Shown here: one piece after another, positions 45,727 to 55,366 of the stretch
Layout: each line of letters begins with the position of its first letter
Numbering within the stretch: position 1 is the first letter of the stretch
Origin: Veronia pacifica
Lineage (GTDB): Bacteria; Pseudomonadota; Gammaproteobacteria; Enterobacterales; Vibrionaceae
Direction: 5' to 3'
Length of the DNA stretch: 64,000 bases
Assembly: GCF_001707825.1 (NCBI RefSeq)
Contig: NZ_LYBM01000001.1
Location: 186,001 to 250,000, forward strand
Made by a program: the position numbers and the translations under genes
Notes under the pieces: generated by a model
What the model was told of the DNA's origin: nothing
The model's input: only the letters and a program-made list of their open reading frames with translations
Databases searched by the model: none

Positions 45727-46946
45727 GATGACTTTTTCGTTTTAGTGAGCAAGAGCGCCGAGAATAAGCCCGCGCCAGCAATCCACAATGGCAAATACAG
45801 AGCAACATTTACCATCATAGCTGTTATGTATCCACTGAGTGTCCATGCCAATCCAATCGCTGCACTTGCAAGTGCCATCGCCCACCCTTGATCCTTTTCA
45901 GATGCCGACACAGAAAGTTTTGTCAGATAGAAAGGGTAGAGCACCGCGACAGCGATTATCGTCGGTATCAGCACCACCATATGCATCCAGAATTCAGCAC
46001 ATAGCGTCAAGACAAACATACCGGATGCGGCGATCACAAGGCCTGTACGGAGGCATTTTTCAAGCGGCCACTGCTTCAACATCGCGGATGGCAGTAAAAG
46101 CAATGAGCCTATCATCACAATGCCTATGGTTGACATCAGCCACTGATATTGACTGCTTTCCACTGAGTGACCAAATACTTCTGGCAAAATAAACGATACA
46201 CTTTGGAAGTAAAGACTCCAGCAAAACTGACAAGTAAAGATGAGCCCGAGTGAGGCAATGAGTCCGTGACGACTACGACGTAATGGAGCGATTAGTGACA
46301 GAGGATTTTCTCTTGCTACTGCCTTGGTAGACATGGGTATAAATTGTAAAAGGAAGAGATTAAAGATAGCGATCAATAGGCAAGCATAAAAGGGTGCTGA
46401 TATGCCAAATTCTGCACTCAGTTTGCTACCCAGTGCCGGTCCAAAGGACATTGCTGCTGTCATGACGACACCAACTAAACTCATGAGTCTGGCACGGCGA
46501 GTACCCTCTGCCATGTTAGCCAGTTCTGCTTGTGCAATGGGTTGGCTTGCCGAGCCTAAGCTATTGATCATGTTTCCTGCAAAAAGCAGAATCACTGAGC
46601 TTGCTGCGATAGCCATTACCGGCATGACAAAGCCAATCGACGCGATGATCAGACAGAAAGACATCATGAATTTTCTGGAAATACTGTCCGATAAACGGGC
46701 TAAAAAAGGTGTAAATAGCATTGAAATAAAAGGGGCTGCAGACATGACCAGACCGAAAAGCTGTCGACGATCTTCAATAGTCATACTCGGATCTGTCATT
46801 CCCTCTGCTGTCCCTAAAAAGAGGCCAACGTATGACGGAATGGTGATAAAAAAACCTGCTGAGCCTAGGAAAATAATTGAAAACAAAGTGAAGAGGCGAA
46901 GTGCCTCTGAGGTGTTGCGCGCTGGCAACGCCTGATGGTTAGACAT
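45723..46946 (-). CDS. Major facilitator superfamily exporter
   Basis: A 407-residue transporter with about 12 hydrophobic segments. The loop 2-3 motif ARLSDSISRKFMM fits the MFS motif A (G-x-x-D-R-x-G-R-K type) in a relaxed form, and AELANMAEGTRRARLMSL plus FGPALGSKLSAEFG resembles the DHA1 drug-exporter motif C region. It is first in an operon with the M23-like gene, which overlaps it by 4 nt. Substrate likely linked to that partner, but unknown. Confidence 0.88.
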   Translation of the reverse strand: MSNHQALPARNTSEALRLFTLFSIIFLGSAGFFITIPSYVGLFLGTAEGMTDPSMTIEDRRQLFGLVMSAAPFISMLFTPFLARLSDSISRKFMMSFCLIIASIGFVMPVMAIAASSVILLFAGNMINSLGSASQPIAQAELANMAEGTRRARLMSLVGVVMTAAMSFGPALGSKLSAEFGISAPFYACLLIAIFNLFLLQFIPMSTKAVARENPLSLIAPLRRSRHGLIASLGLIFTCQFCWSLYFQSVSFILPEVFGHSVESSQYQWLMSTIGIVMIGSLLLLPSAMLKQWPLEKCLRTGLVIAASGMFVLTLCAEFWMHMVVLIPTIIAVAVLYPFYLTKLSVSASEKDQGWAMALASAAIGLAWTLSGYITAMMVNVALYLPLWIAGAGLFSALLLTKTKKSS

Positions 46947-47318
46947 AGTGTTGCTCCTCTAATAACCGCGGCATTTTAGAGCAACTTGCTGCAACCATCT
47001 AGCAGAAAAAATAGTCAGATTTTGTTTGTGAAGTTCAGTTAATTAAAACAAAAAAAGTTGTACAAAGAATCGACGATCAGTGTTGGTGATAAGTTACTAA
47101 AACTCAAATACGTTACATGTGAAAGTGTTAATAAGAGGTAAGATTGTAGGGATTTTTTGAACAAAAATGAATTTCCACAGGTAAAAACAGAAAATTTTTA
47201 CTAGTTTTTCAGTATCTAAGATTATTTAGTCAAACTTACAGAAAGATATGTAATTATTTGGATTTTATCAATAATTTCAGTTTTCTATATTAATTTAACA
47301 TGTGAAAATACCGAGAAA
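46947..47318. other. 372-bp AT-rich intergenic region at the edge of an AT-rich insert
   Basis: Between the divergent MFS gene and the membrane AraC gene. Becomes strongly AT-rich from ~47020. No supported gene or clear operator. Confidence 0.45.
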
Positions 47319-48386
47319 ATGAAAGAATTATTATTACCAACATATATGTCTTCTTTCACAGTACTTTTGATACTTGGATTAGTTCTGATAAAACAATATA
47401 AGAAGCTACCAACATCTTATCTAAGTCTTTGGAATCTTGCCTTTATCGTTTGTATTCTTAGCCACATTGTAAGAACAACATTCTCTAATTCAATTGGTTA
47501 TTGGTTACATTGGGTGAATGGTATTGAATATTTCACGCCAGTACTTTTTTTGATCTGTATGAGACTACAGTTTGAGGATGGATTTCAACTTACATGGGTT
47601 GAAAAATCAGCACTTATAATAAGTATTCTGTTTTATATTTCATTTATGTATCTAGGCCCAGTAAAAAATAGTAAAACGCATGATTCTATGTACTTTTACT
47701 ATATAACAAGCATCCAGTTTTCCCTTGATACTCTTTGCGTCATTTATGCATATTGGATTATGTTTAAGAATTGGTCAAGTGATCTTATTTATATAAGAAG
47801 GCTTTCAAGATTATTTCTTCTAGTAGTGACTGGGCCTACAATTATTTTATGTATTATTTTACATTTTGTTGGAAATAGTATCTTTGATAGATCTTATTCT
47901 TCAGCAAGTGATTTTATTATCGCCGTTGCCATTATTATTCATGGAATAGTAATATTAGTGAGTTTTCTTGAAATAAGACAAGATATAGATCCATTAATAC
48001 CTAGTGTAGAAAATAATGAAATAAAATCATCTGAAGAATATCAATTTGATTTAGAGTTGTTAGAAAATAAAATGCATAAAGAGTTTCTCTATCGTGATAT
48101 TGACTTATCATTAACGAATTTATCTGAAAAATTAGGTATACCAATATATCGAGTTAGGAATGCGATTAATAAAGGGTTAGGCTACAAAAACTTTCACGCA
48201 TTCCTCAATAGATATCGTATCGAAGAAGCAAAGGGCCGATTATTGGAAAAGGGCAATCAAGATACTATTCTAAAGGTATCAATTGAAGTGGGTTATAAAA
48301 ACCTCTCTACATTTAATAAAGCTTTTAAAGATAACTGTGGTATAACACCGACTGAGTACAGAAAGAGTAATGAAAATATAAAATGA
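47319..48386 (+). CDS. Membrane-bound AraC-type regulator (multi-TM sensor plus HTH)
   Basis: A 355-residue protein. Residues 1-225 hold about seven TM helices (MSSFTVLLILGLVLIKQYKKL, LIISILFYISFMYLG, LSRLFLLVVTGPTIILCIILHFVG, DFIIAVAIIIHGIVILVSFLEI). Residues ~245-350 are a C-terminal AraC HTH (LTNLSEKLGIPIYRVRNAINKGLGYKNFHAFLNRYRIEEAK; VSIEVGYKNLSTFNKAFKDNCGITPTEYRK). This is a one-component membrane sensor that would act from the inner membrane. DNA is much richer in A and T than its neighbours (many ATA, AGA and TTA codons), suggesting recent transfer. The sterol-desaturase-like gene 150 nt downstream is the likely target. Confidence 0.88.
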   Translation: MKELLLPTYMSSFTVLLILGLVLIKQYKKLPTSYLSLWNLAFIVCILSHIVRTTFSNSIGYWLHWVNGIEYFTPVLFLICMRLQFEDGFQLTWVEKSALIISILFYISFMYLGPVKNSKTHDSMYFYYITSIQFSLDTLCVIYAYWIMFKNWSSDLIYIRRLSRLFLLVVTGPTIILCIILHFVGNSIFDRSYSSASDFIIAVAIIIHGIVILVSFLEIRQDIDPLIPSVENNEIKSSEEYQFDLELLENKMHKEFLYRDIDLSLTNLSEKLGIPIYRVRNAINKGLGYKNFHAFLNRYRIEEAKGRLLEKGNQDTILKVSIEVGYKNLSTFNKAFKDNCGITPTEYRKSNENIK

Positions 48387-48535
48387 ATAAATTCATTACT
48401 CTGTTTTTTCTAATTTAATATACTGAAATTATTATTTTTTTACCTTTTCATTGGTTGTGACCAATCTATTCATTGGAACAACGACAGCTGCTTGACCACA
48501 TTAGGGTTACGTTTTTTAAGCATTCCGGTGGGAAG

Positions 48536-49798
48536 ATGACTTTTCAAGAGAGTTTGTTCATTGCTGTGCCGAGTTTCGTGCTGCTGATTTCGATTGAGTT
48601 TATTGCATCTCGTATTATGAAAAAGGATGTCTATCCGAGTCTCCCTGATGTTATTAGCTCACTGAGCTCAGGCCTCGGGAATATAACATTTTCGACTATT
48701 GGTCTGATATTTGTATTGGTACCTTACGATTGGCTTGTAGCCCGAGTAGCACTTTTTGATATTTCATCAGAATCGTGGTTAGCGTGGATAATTGTGATCC
48801 TTCTAAAGGATTTTTCTGCCTATTGGATACATAGATGGAATCATAAGATAAATGGTCTCTGGCAACTCCATTTAATACATCATAGTAGTGAGGAGTTCAA
48901 TTTACCTGTTGCGCTTAGGCAGCCTGTAAATGGATTTATTAATTATCAGAGCGTGGCGTTAATACCTGCAGCTATTATGGGTATCCCAACAGAGATGGTC
49001 GCTATCATTGGGTTTGTGCATTTATTTTATCAATATTGGTATCACACTCAGTTAATTGGGAGTCTTGGGTGGCTGGAATACGTTATTATGACGCCGCAAC
49101 AGCACAGTATTCATCATGCAATGAATAAAGAATATATGGATAAGAATTTTGGTGCCTGGTTTAGCATTTGGGATCAAATGTTTGGTACATTCCAGCTAAA
49201 AATATCCGGCGTCGAAGAGGTATATGGTGTTACTCAGCCAGTAGAAACCTGGAATCCAATTAAGATTGATTTTATGCATTGGACTAAAATGATGAGGGAC
49301 AGTATACATACTAAGAAATGGTCTGATAAATTTGGAGTTTGGTACAAGTCTACAAATTGGCGACCTGATGACGTGGCTAAGAAATTCCCAAGTAATAAAA
49401 TTGAGCATGTTTCCAAGCTCGAGAAATTTGATCCTAAAATTTCATTACCTCTTATTGTTTGGTCAACTTTAGAACTTGGTCTCGCAACGACGCTGGTAGC
49501 CATTTTCTTCCTCACATTACCCGACCTCAGCGCAACACATATTTATGTGATTGGTGGTTTCATCCTTCTTAATATCGCAACGTATACAACGATAATGGAA
49601 GGGAAAAAACAGTTTTTATTGCCAATATCTCGGGTTGTCGCTTTTGCTCTGGTATTCCTCTGGGGAGATGTCGATTTGACAAACATACCTTGGCTTCAGT
49701 TTGTAGAGATAGTGCTTTTTTGTGCATATGTTACTGCCATCTGGGTGGCGCAATCGTGGAATGAGAAAAGGACGGGTATTAGAGAAACGGCAGTATGA
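48536..49798 (+). CDS. Sterol desaturase/fatty acid hydroxylase family enzyme (alkylglycerol-monooxygenase-like)
   Basis: Membrane di-iron oxygenase, 420 residues from ATG 48536 (GGTGGGAAG before it; an in-frame TTG at 48473 is weaker). Hydrophobic segments surround the histidine clusters: HRWNH (HX3H), HLIHHSSEEFNLPVALRQP, and HSIHH in TPQQHSIHHAMNKEYMDKNFG. The HLIHHSSE.NL..ALRQ pattern is typical of alkylglycerol monooxygenase (TMEM195)-related proteins, which cleave ether lipids. Bacterial substrates are unknown. It probably depends on the upstream membrane AraC regulator. Hairpin terminator at 49807. Confidence 0.88.
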   Translation: MTFQESLFIAVPSFVLLISIEFIASRIMKKDVYPSLPDVISSLSSGLGNITFSTIGLIFVLVPYDWLVARVALFDISSESWLAWIIVILLKDFSAYWIHRWNHKINGLWQLHLIHHSSEEFNLPVALRQPVNGFINYQSVALIPAAIMGIPTEMVAIIGFVHLFYQYWYHTQLIGSLGWLEYVIMTPQQHSIHHAMNKEYMDKNFGAWFSIWDQMFGTFQLKISGVEEVYGVTQPVETWNPIKIDFMHWTKMMRDSIHTKKWSDKFGVWYKSTNWRPDDVAKKFPSNKIEHVSKLEKFDPKISLPLIVWSTLELGLATTLVAIFFLTLPDLSATHIYVIGGFILLNIATYTTIMEGKKQFLLPISRVVAFALVFLWGDVDLTNIPWLQFVEIVLFCAYVTAIWVAQSWNEKRTGIRETAV

Positions 49799-49806
49799 TC
49801 CACTTT

Positions 49807-49852
49807 CTGCTGTTCCGTATACTGCCTGAGTATCCTGCTAACGGAACAGCAG
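49807..49852 (+). terminator. 12-bp hairpin downstream of the AGMO-like gene
   Basis: CTGCTGTTCCGT (49807-49818) pairs with ACGGAACAGCAG (49841-49852), 22-nt loop, followed by CTTTTATCTT. Plausible intrinsic terminator; it marks the right end of the AT-rich insert. Confidence 0.7.
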
Positions 49853-50086
49853 CTTTTATCTTAATATATACAGTTTTAAAGTGTTAAAATCATCCTGCAC
49901 TATTGATCCATAGTGTCTTCGTCGACTCGTCTCTACGTTAATCAACAACATCGTTTCGTCACTTCACCAGTGATATGAGTCGCTCATTTGCGTTGCTCTC
50001 ATTTCGCTTTGATAGATGTATTTGACCAGAGTGTCATTAAGAGTTGAATATAGTCATCTTTCCGCAAATGATAATTCGGAGAAGCA

Positions 50087-50662
50087 ATGCTAACTTTATT
50101 CGGCTCGCACCCGTCACCCTATGTAAGACGCATACGTATCTTACTGGCAGAAAGAGATTTCGAATTTATACCTTTAAATATTTTTGGGTCTGAAGATAGG
50201 GCAGTATTGACGAAAATTAATCCCACCTTGAAGATTCCCATGCTAGATGATGACGGTCAGATAATTTTCGATTCTAGTGTCATCTATCGATACCTATCAG
50301 AAAAATATACCTATCCAGTTCTCGATTGGCAGCAGGAGAACCTGCTAACGTGTATCAATACGGTCAACGATACGATGGTGCAAGTGATGACTATGAAGCG
50401 TTCAGGCTTTAAAACTGGCGATGATAAGTTTGTCTTCAATCTTCAAAGAGAACGGGCGGGGGTGCTCTTTAACTACCTTGATGACCAGGCTGCTCGGGGC
50501 CAATTTTCGGAATGGGACTTTCCGTCAATTGCTCTTTACTGTTTGCTGGATTGGGTCAATTTTCGTTCGCTTCATGATTGGTCTGAACATACTAACTTAT
50601 GTCGTTTTTTCCAGCAGCATGAGCATCGGGCTGCGGTCTTGGATACCATCCCCCACGACTGA
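50087..50662 (+). CDS. Glutathione S-transferase family protein
   Basis: A 191-residue GST-like protein. LFGSHPSPYVRRIRILLAERDFEF, the NPTLKIPMLDDDGQIIFDSSVIYRYL segment (cis-Pro plus DS glutathione-binding motif) are typical. The C-terminal helical half is short and lacks the usual N-capping box, so activity may differ. Third GST-type gene within 8 kb. Substrate unknown. Confidence 0.88.
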   Translation: MLTLFGSHPSPYVRRIRILLAERDFEFIPLNIFGSEDRAVLTKINPTLKIPMLDDDGQIIFDSSVIYRYLSEKYTYPVLDWQQENLLTCINTVNDTMVQVMTMKRSGFKTGDDKFVFNLQRERAGVLFNYLDDQAARGQFSEWDFPSIALYCLLDWVNFRSLHDWSEHTNLCRFFQQHEHRAAVLDTIPHD

Positions 50663-50773
50663 ATGCATCCCATTTTACCCAATGGTGCAACATCTAGTGT
50701 GGCTACGGACAGGCCTACTGTGAGGTTGCGCTAGTGTCTACCCACGTTGGGCGTATTGCTAAAACTACGTCAT

Positions 50774-51982
50774 TTAAAACTTTGTTTTGATGGTGTCCAG
50801 CAGATTGAATGAGTAATCAACAAGGTGTATTTGTCGCCATTTGTCCATCGTTAAGCAAGGATGGCTTTGACTAAATGCGACAATGTCTCCCGGCAACACA
50901 TTACTGTTAGTCGGTATATCAATCATTAAATGTTGATCCATAATGCCAGTGACCTGCCATTTGAACATCTCAGTTTTCTGGCCAACTTGATTGCGGTAAT
51001 GACGTATCGGTTTCGGATATCCAGCGTCAAACGCGATGTCCCGTTTACCGATATTCACTATAATTTTTCCCGGCTCAGGCACCGAACAGATATACGCCCA
51101 AACCTCAAGGCAGTTGAGTAGCTGGCCGGGAACAGAACCAGCTATGTCATCTCTCTCTATCACTTTATCCTGCGCTTGCTGATAAATACCCTCGTCATGA
51201 GTGATATAACAACCGGGTCTGAGAACAGGAAAAATGTTGTCAGGCAGAATGGCGTGACTAATAATGTCCGCGACGACATCGTACCATGCAGAGCCTGCTC
51301 CGGTGAGAAAGACCTCGTCAGTATCAAAGGCAGACTGATGAAGGAGTAGGAGAGTGGTGTCTACTGCCCGCTCAATAAAGCGTGATACTTCATTAACTGG
51401 ATTCTCTCCCTTAATCACACCCTCGTAGAATTCAATGCCTTTCAGGCGAACCGCGTGATGCTTTGAGATCTCAGTAACAAGTTGTTGGACCTGCTCGTCA
51501 CTTCTGCAGCCGCATCGACCGCCTTCTGTACCCAACTCAATTAATACATCTATCTGTTGATCAGCCGCTGAGAAAAAATCGGCCAATTGCTTCACGTTGT
51601 CTATTGAGTCGACAACACAGCAAAACTGAACGTCTTCATCAGAGAGTAGCTGAGAGATGATACGCATGTTTGCCTGACCGACTAGTTGGTTAGCCATCAG
51701 CAAGTTTTTGGCACCTGTCTGGTACGCATTATAAATCTGTATCGGTGTTGCCAGGGTCAAACCCCATGCTCCCATTTCACGCTGACGGGTAAAAATATAA
51801 GGCGACATAGTCGTTTTAGCATGAGGGGCAAAACGAACATTACGTTTGTCGCAGAACGTCTGCATCCAAGCAAGGTTGCGTTCGAGAAGATCAGAGAAAA
51901 TGACGGCAGCAGGGAGACTGATATCTTCTTTCAATAGATTAGCTTTACGCCCTTCTTGAACAAAGTTGTGTCCTTTTTCCAT
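50774..51982 (-). CDS. D-serine dehydratase / D-threonine aldolase-like PLP enzyme
   Basis: Alanine-racemase-fold (type III) PLP enzyme, 402 residues from ATG 51982 (AAGGAAAT before it). N-terminal PLP lysine in RFAPHAKTTMSP; other marks are GAWGLTLATPIQI, LIELGTEGGRCGCRS, TGAGSAWYD. The C-terminal metal site motif is SQSHPCLTMDKW (His-x-Cys zinc ligands), as in eukaryote-type D-serine dehydratase (DSD1) and D-threonine aldolase. It breaks down a D-amino acid in the cytoplasm; which one is open. Homologues are often annotated 'amino acid deaminase'. Confidence 0.9.
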   Translation of the reverse strand: MEKGHNFVQEGRKANLLKEDISLPAAVIFSDLLERNLAWMQTFCDKRNVRFAPHAKTTMSPYIFTRQREMGAWGLTLATPIQIYNAYQTGAKNLLMANQLVGQANMRIISQLLSDEDVQFCCVVDSIDNVKQLADFFSAADQQIDVLIELGTEGGRCGCRSDEQVQQLVTEISKHHAVRLKGIEFYEGVIKGENPVNEVSRFIERAVDTTLLLLHQSAFDTDEVFLTGAGSAWYDVVADIISHAILPDNIFPVLRPGCYITHDEGIYQQAQDKVIERDDIAGSVPGQLLNCLEVWAYICSVPEPGKIIVNIGKRDIAFDAGYPKPIRHYRNQVGQKTEMFKWQVTGIMDQHLMIDIPTNSNVLPGDIVAFSQSHPCLTMDKWRQIHLVDYSFNLLDTIKTKF

Positions 51983-52255
51983 GTGGATTTCCTTGCTGTG
52001 TATGTTGAGTCCAGCCCTTACAAGCATTGGTTTTTATAATGCCTGACATAGTTCAGCAAAAATATGTTAACTGCAACTGTGTTATTCATCAGAAAGGTTC
52101 GATCGATGGACTCGTCGGTCGATATGCCGACCGACATGACCCGCCATATGCTTTGTACATAAAACGATAGTGCAGTGAGCTCAGTGCTTTATATTGGGTG
52201 TACGTCAGCCATTCAAAATGACCTCATCTTGCCTGCAACCGTAAGAGAAGGTTCT

Positions 52256-52741
52256 TCATTGGTACGGGGTATATTGTGCAGATGTGATAAATTCTCCGAA
52301 TGTTTCACACCAAACAATGACGGTATTAAATTTTGACGGATCGATAGTGTCTGGTAGGTCGACAATAAAGTTATCGAAGGTTTTAATGTTCCCTGCGCGT
52401 AACATGTCTGTTTTTAGGCGGTTGAAATCCTCTTCTGTTTCAATGAACTGGGGAGAGAAATACAGATAATAATCAGGACCGGGCGCCAGTTCGCCGGAGA
52501 AAACCACTTGTGTATCAGTGATGGATACATCTCCTTCTCCCCAATGGAAATTATCGCTGTCAATGCGGTCACGTTCGAATTTACCTGAGTACTCAGTGGC
52601 TGCGGAAGCCGCTTCGATTGCTTCACCATCCGGAGCGGGTGGTGCGATGAGAATAGGTAATGCGTAAATTCCCAGAGCAAATCCGACAATAAGCATCGCT
52701 GAGTGACTCACAGTCAATATCGCAATTGTTGTCTTTTTCAT
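52256..52741 (-). CDS. DM13-domain exported/anchored protein
   Basis: A 161-residue protein from ATG 52741 with an N-terminal hydrophobic segment (about 3-27) that acts as signal or anchor. Residues ~55-160 form a DM13 domain: SGKFERDRIDSDNFHWGEGDVSI, VVFSGELAPGPDYYLYFSP, GNIKTFDNFIVDLPDTIDPSKFNTVIVWCETFGEFITSAQY, including the conserved single Cys. DM13 domains are proposed redox or electron-transfer modules; the role here is unknown. Confidence 0.9.
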   Translation of the reverse strand: MKKTTIAILTVSHSAMLIVGFALGIYALPILIAPPAPDGEAIEAASAATEYSGKFERDRIDSDNFHWGEGDVSITDTQVVFSGELAPGPDYYLYFSPQFIETEEDFNRLKTDMLRAGNIKTFDNFIVDLPDTIDPSKFNTVIVWCETFGEFITSAQYTPYQ

Positions 52742-53035
52742 TTTGTTCTCCGCGTAAACCTTTTCTTCACTATACCCATGCATGAAAAAAAGAGTCGGTG
52801 TGAAACCTTATCGATGAGATAGATAAATCACAGTTTGCGAAGATACCTCTGAAAAATATAAGCGCAGGTTCACGTGATATCTTTTTTGTGTGAGGAATGA
52901 CGCCAACTAATCAATTTCACAGCTTGCGATGTGCTTCTCGCTCAAACACATTTTTAGCAAATACAACTGAAAAACAGTGATAATGCAACGACGGCTGTTA
53001 GTTTTGAAATACCTTACGCATTTGGAGATACTTTT

Positions 53036-53413
53036 ATGACCAGAAAGCTCATTTCAAGTGGTTCAGAGTTTGAAGCTTTGATTGGCTACTCCCGTGCTGT
53101 CGTTGATGATAACTGGGTCTTTGTATCCGGTACAACGGGCTACGACTATAACACGATGACAATCAGTGATGATGTCACTGCTCAGGCTGAACAATGTATG
53201 GTTAATATCCAACAAGCGCTTGAGCAGGCAAACTGCAATATGACAGATATTGTACGTGTCACTTATATACTGCCTGACAGAGACAACTTTGAAGCTTGTT
53301 GGCCTGTACTTGCCAAATGGCTGGGCGATATTCGACCTGCAGCGACCATGTACGAAGCACGATTAATGAACGATGAAATGAAAATTGAAATTGAGGTGAC
53401 GGCAAAGAAATAA
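53036..53413 (+). CDS. RidA (YjgF/YER057c) family protein
   Basis: A 125-residue trimeric enamine/imine deaminase-type protein. Family marks: SRAVVDDNWVFVSGTTGYDY, TAQAEQCMVNIQQALEQANCNMTDIVRVTYILPDRDNFEACWPVL, RPAATMYEARLMNDEMKIEIEVTA. The catalytic arginine position (R-P-A-x-T) is present. A TTGGAGATAC ribosome site precedes the ATG. RidA proteins detoxify reactive 2-aminoacrylate; the neighbouring D-amino acid enzyme could produce such an enamine, an attractive but unproven link. Confidence 0.92.
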   Translation: MTRKLISSGSEFEALIGYSRAVVDDNWVFVSGTTGYDYNTMTISDDVTAQAEQCMVNIQQALEQANCNMTDIVRVTYILPDRDNFEACWPVLAKWLGDIRPAATMYEARLMNDEMKIEIEVTAKK

Positions 53414-53595
53414 GTTTCAAGTTATTCTGTCGGAATATACTGTAAAAACTCAATAATCCAATCGAGTTTGATGTGATTCACATATAGTAAAACACATTTG
53501 ACCTTACACATGATGTAAACGATTACCAACGTTGCCGTCTAAAACATAAAAAGCTAGTTTGTGCAAAAAACAATCTAAAAATAATGGGTTAGGTT

Positions 53596-55289
53596 ATGCA
53601 TAAATCTTATGTTTTATGGGCTTTAATAAGCCTTACAGCCTGTGGTGGCAGCGAGTCACCCGTTTCTGACATTCCCAAAAAATCTATCGTACAACTCAAT
53701 CCTAATTATCGAGTCGAGCTGGGTGACAGCACTTTTTATCCTTCCTTAACTGAGCAAACCAGCCAGGTTTATGTTCCTGTTAATCAGTCGGCTTCTTTTT
53801 GGTTAAGAGGCTTGTCCGATGACATCATCGCCAGTCACACTTGGTCCCTGAAGAAGCAATCTGATAGCGGATCTACTACAGATGTGGGAGTGACAAAACT
53901 TGGGGGAAAACAGTATGAGTTTTTACCCAGCTCGCCAGGCCAGTATGTGCTGGAGTCTTGCGTGGACAAGCGAAACTATAATCCCACCTTGCCCGATGGT
54001 TTTTTTCATTGTCTATACATTAATATTCATGCAGTTAATCCAGAACAAATAGATGTCGTGACCGATAAAAATACGGCGATTGATATTCCTGCGAGCAAAT
54101 TTATTGATGATGATGGCATGCGTTTTATTGATGTCGAGCAACCAAAGCGGGGTGTCCTACTTGTTGACAAAGCAAGACAAACGTTAACGTATCGACCCTT
54201 CAAGGATTTCGATTATCTTATGGATGATATGCCCGCTGAGGTGCAGAACATCAATGTCACTCTCACCAATGGTACTCAAACAGTCATAAAGACACTCCGT
54301 TTAACCGTTTCTGGAACGGCGTCGTCTCCTGCATGCCATGAGGGGAATAGCCGCAGAATCGAGCCGGGTGCATGGGGTGACGAGCCAACAATCATTGAAC
54401 CTGATGAATGTATTGAGATGGATGCCAGTAATTACTCACCATCAGGTCGGTGGGATACTATTCGCTCTTTCAATGACATCACTCTCTTTGAGGCACTGCT
54501 GGGTATCGATGCCGATAGCCAGATAATCCGTTTCAAATATCCGTTTTATGGTCATTTTTGGTTGTCTTGGTGTGAAGGGCCGAATCAGTGTGAGAGCGAT
54601 CTTTGGCAAGTTAAAACCAATCTAGAAAGAAGCAGCATTATTGAGGCACCAAAACTTGAGAGAATGGCCCCAGAGGTGGCAGAAGTGGGTACAGTGTTTG
54701 CTGCTAGTGCTAACGTCTCTGATGGTAATGATAGCGAACTTTTTTATCACTGGACGATCACTGACATCTCCACCAATAGTGTTGTTTTGGGCAATATGAT
54801 AACGGATAGCGCTCAGCTGGATATTGCCTTGCCCTCTAAGACAAGCGATTTAAAAATATCGGTAAAGGCGCAAGGTGCATCGCGCATTGTCGATGACTAC
54901 TACGGTAACGACTCGATCAGTTTCCCTGAGCGACAATATTTACATGTGCGAGGAGATAGAGATGACGCGCCTGAAGTAGTGGTAAAACTTAACGGAAAAA
55001 CCTACAAAGGAAGTGATCACAAGGGAGAGATTGTTTACTTTTTAGATGCTGAACCGGGTGATTCGTTGAGTTTTGATGGACTGAATCAATATTTAGTTCT
55101 GCTTCGCCCTTTAATCATGTTGCGTATTACTCTTATGTTCGTGGCTCATCACCCACAAAAATTGTGCGAAATGGCACCTTTAATCACACCTTAATAGATA
55201 ACGCCTATCAGGCGGTCATAGTGTGTGCTCATAACGACTATCTCTGGACTGGAGTAGATGGAAGTTGTATTGAGTTTTACCTCCGCTAG
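53596..55289 (+). CDS. Lipoprotein with C-terminal -1 frameshift (reading shifts near 55107)
   Basis: Surface or periplasmic lipoprotein, signal peptide ending LTACGG (Cys 16). It is rich in beta-domains (Ig-like/PKD segments: EVGTVFAASANVSDGNDSELFYHWTITD). In frame 0 it ends at 55194 (532 aa), but the last ~35 residues lose domain-like composition, while frame -1 continues well (HVAYYSYVRGSSPTKIV..., CAHNDYLWTGVDGSCIEFYLR) to a TAG at 55287-55289. A strong terminator starts 10 bp later. Heptamer C CCT TTA (55107-55113) sits where the frames meet. So either an indel, a sequence error or programmed frameshifting. About 564 residues if joined. Confidence 0.7.
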
Positions 55290-55298
55290 CCAATCTGA

Positions 55299-55324
55299 AG
55301 AGGGCTTAAAAGCCCTCTTTTTTT
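55299..55324 (+). terminator. Rho-independent terminator of the frameshifted lipoprotein gene
   Basis: AGAGGGCTT (55299-55307) pairs with AAGCCCTCT (55310-55318), followed by a T-run (55319-55324). It lies directly after the -1 frame stop codon (55289), and 105 nt beyond the frame-0 stop. Confidence 0.9.
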
Positions 55325-55366
55325 ATGAGCTTGATATAGCGTTGCCTTCATTTCAATATTTTCTAT

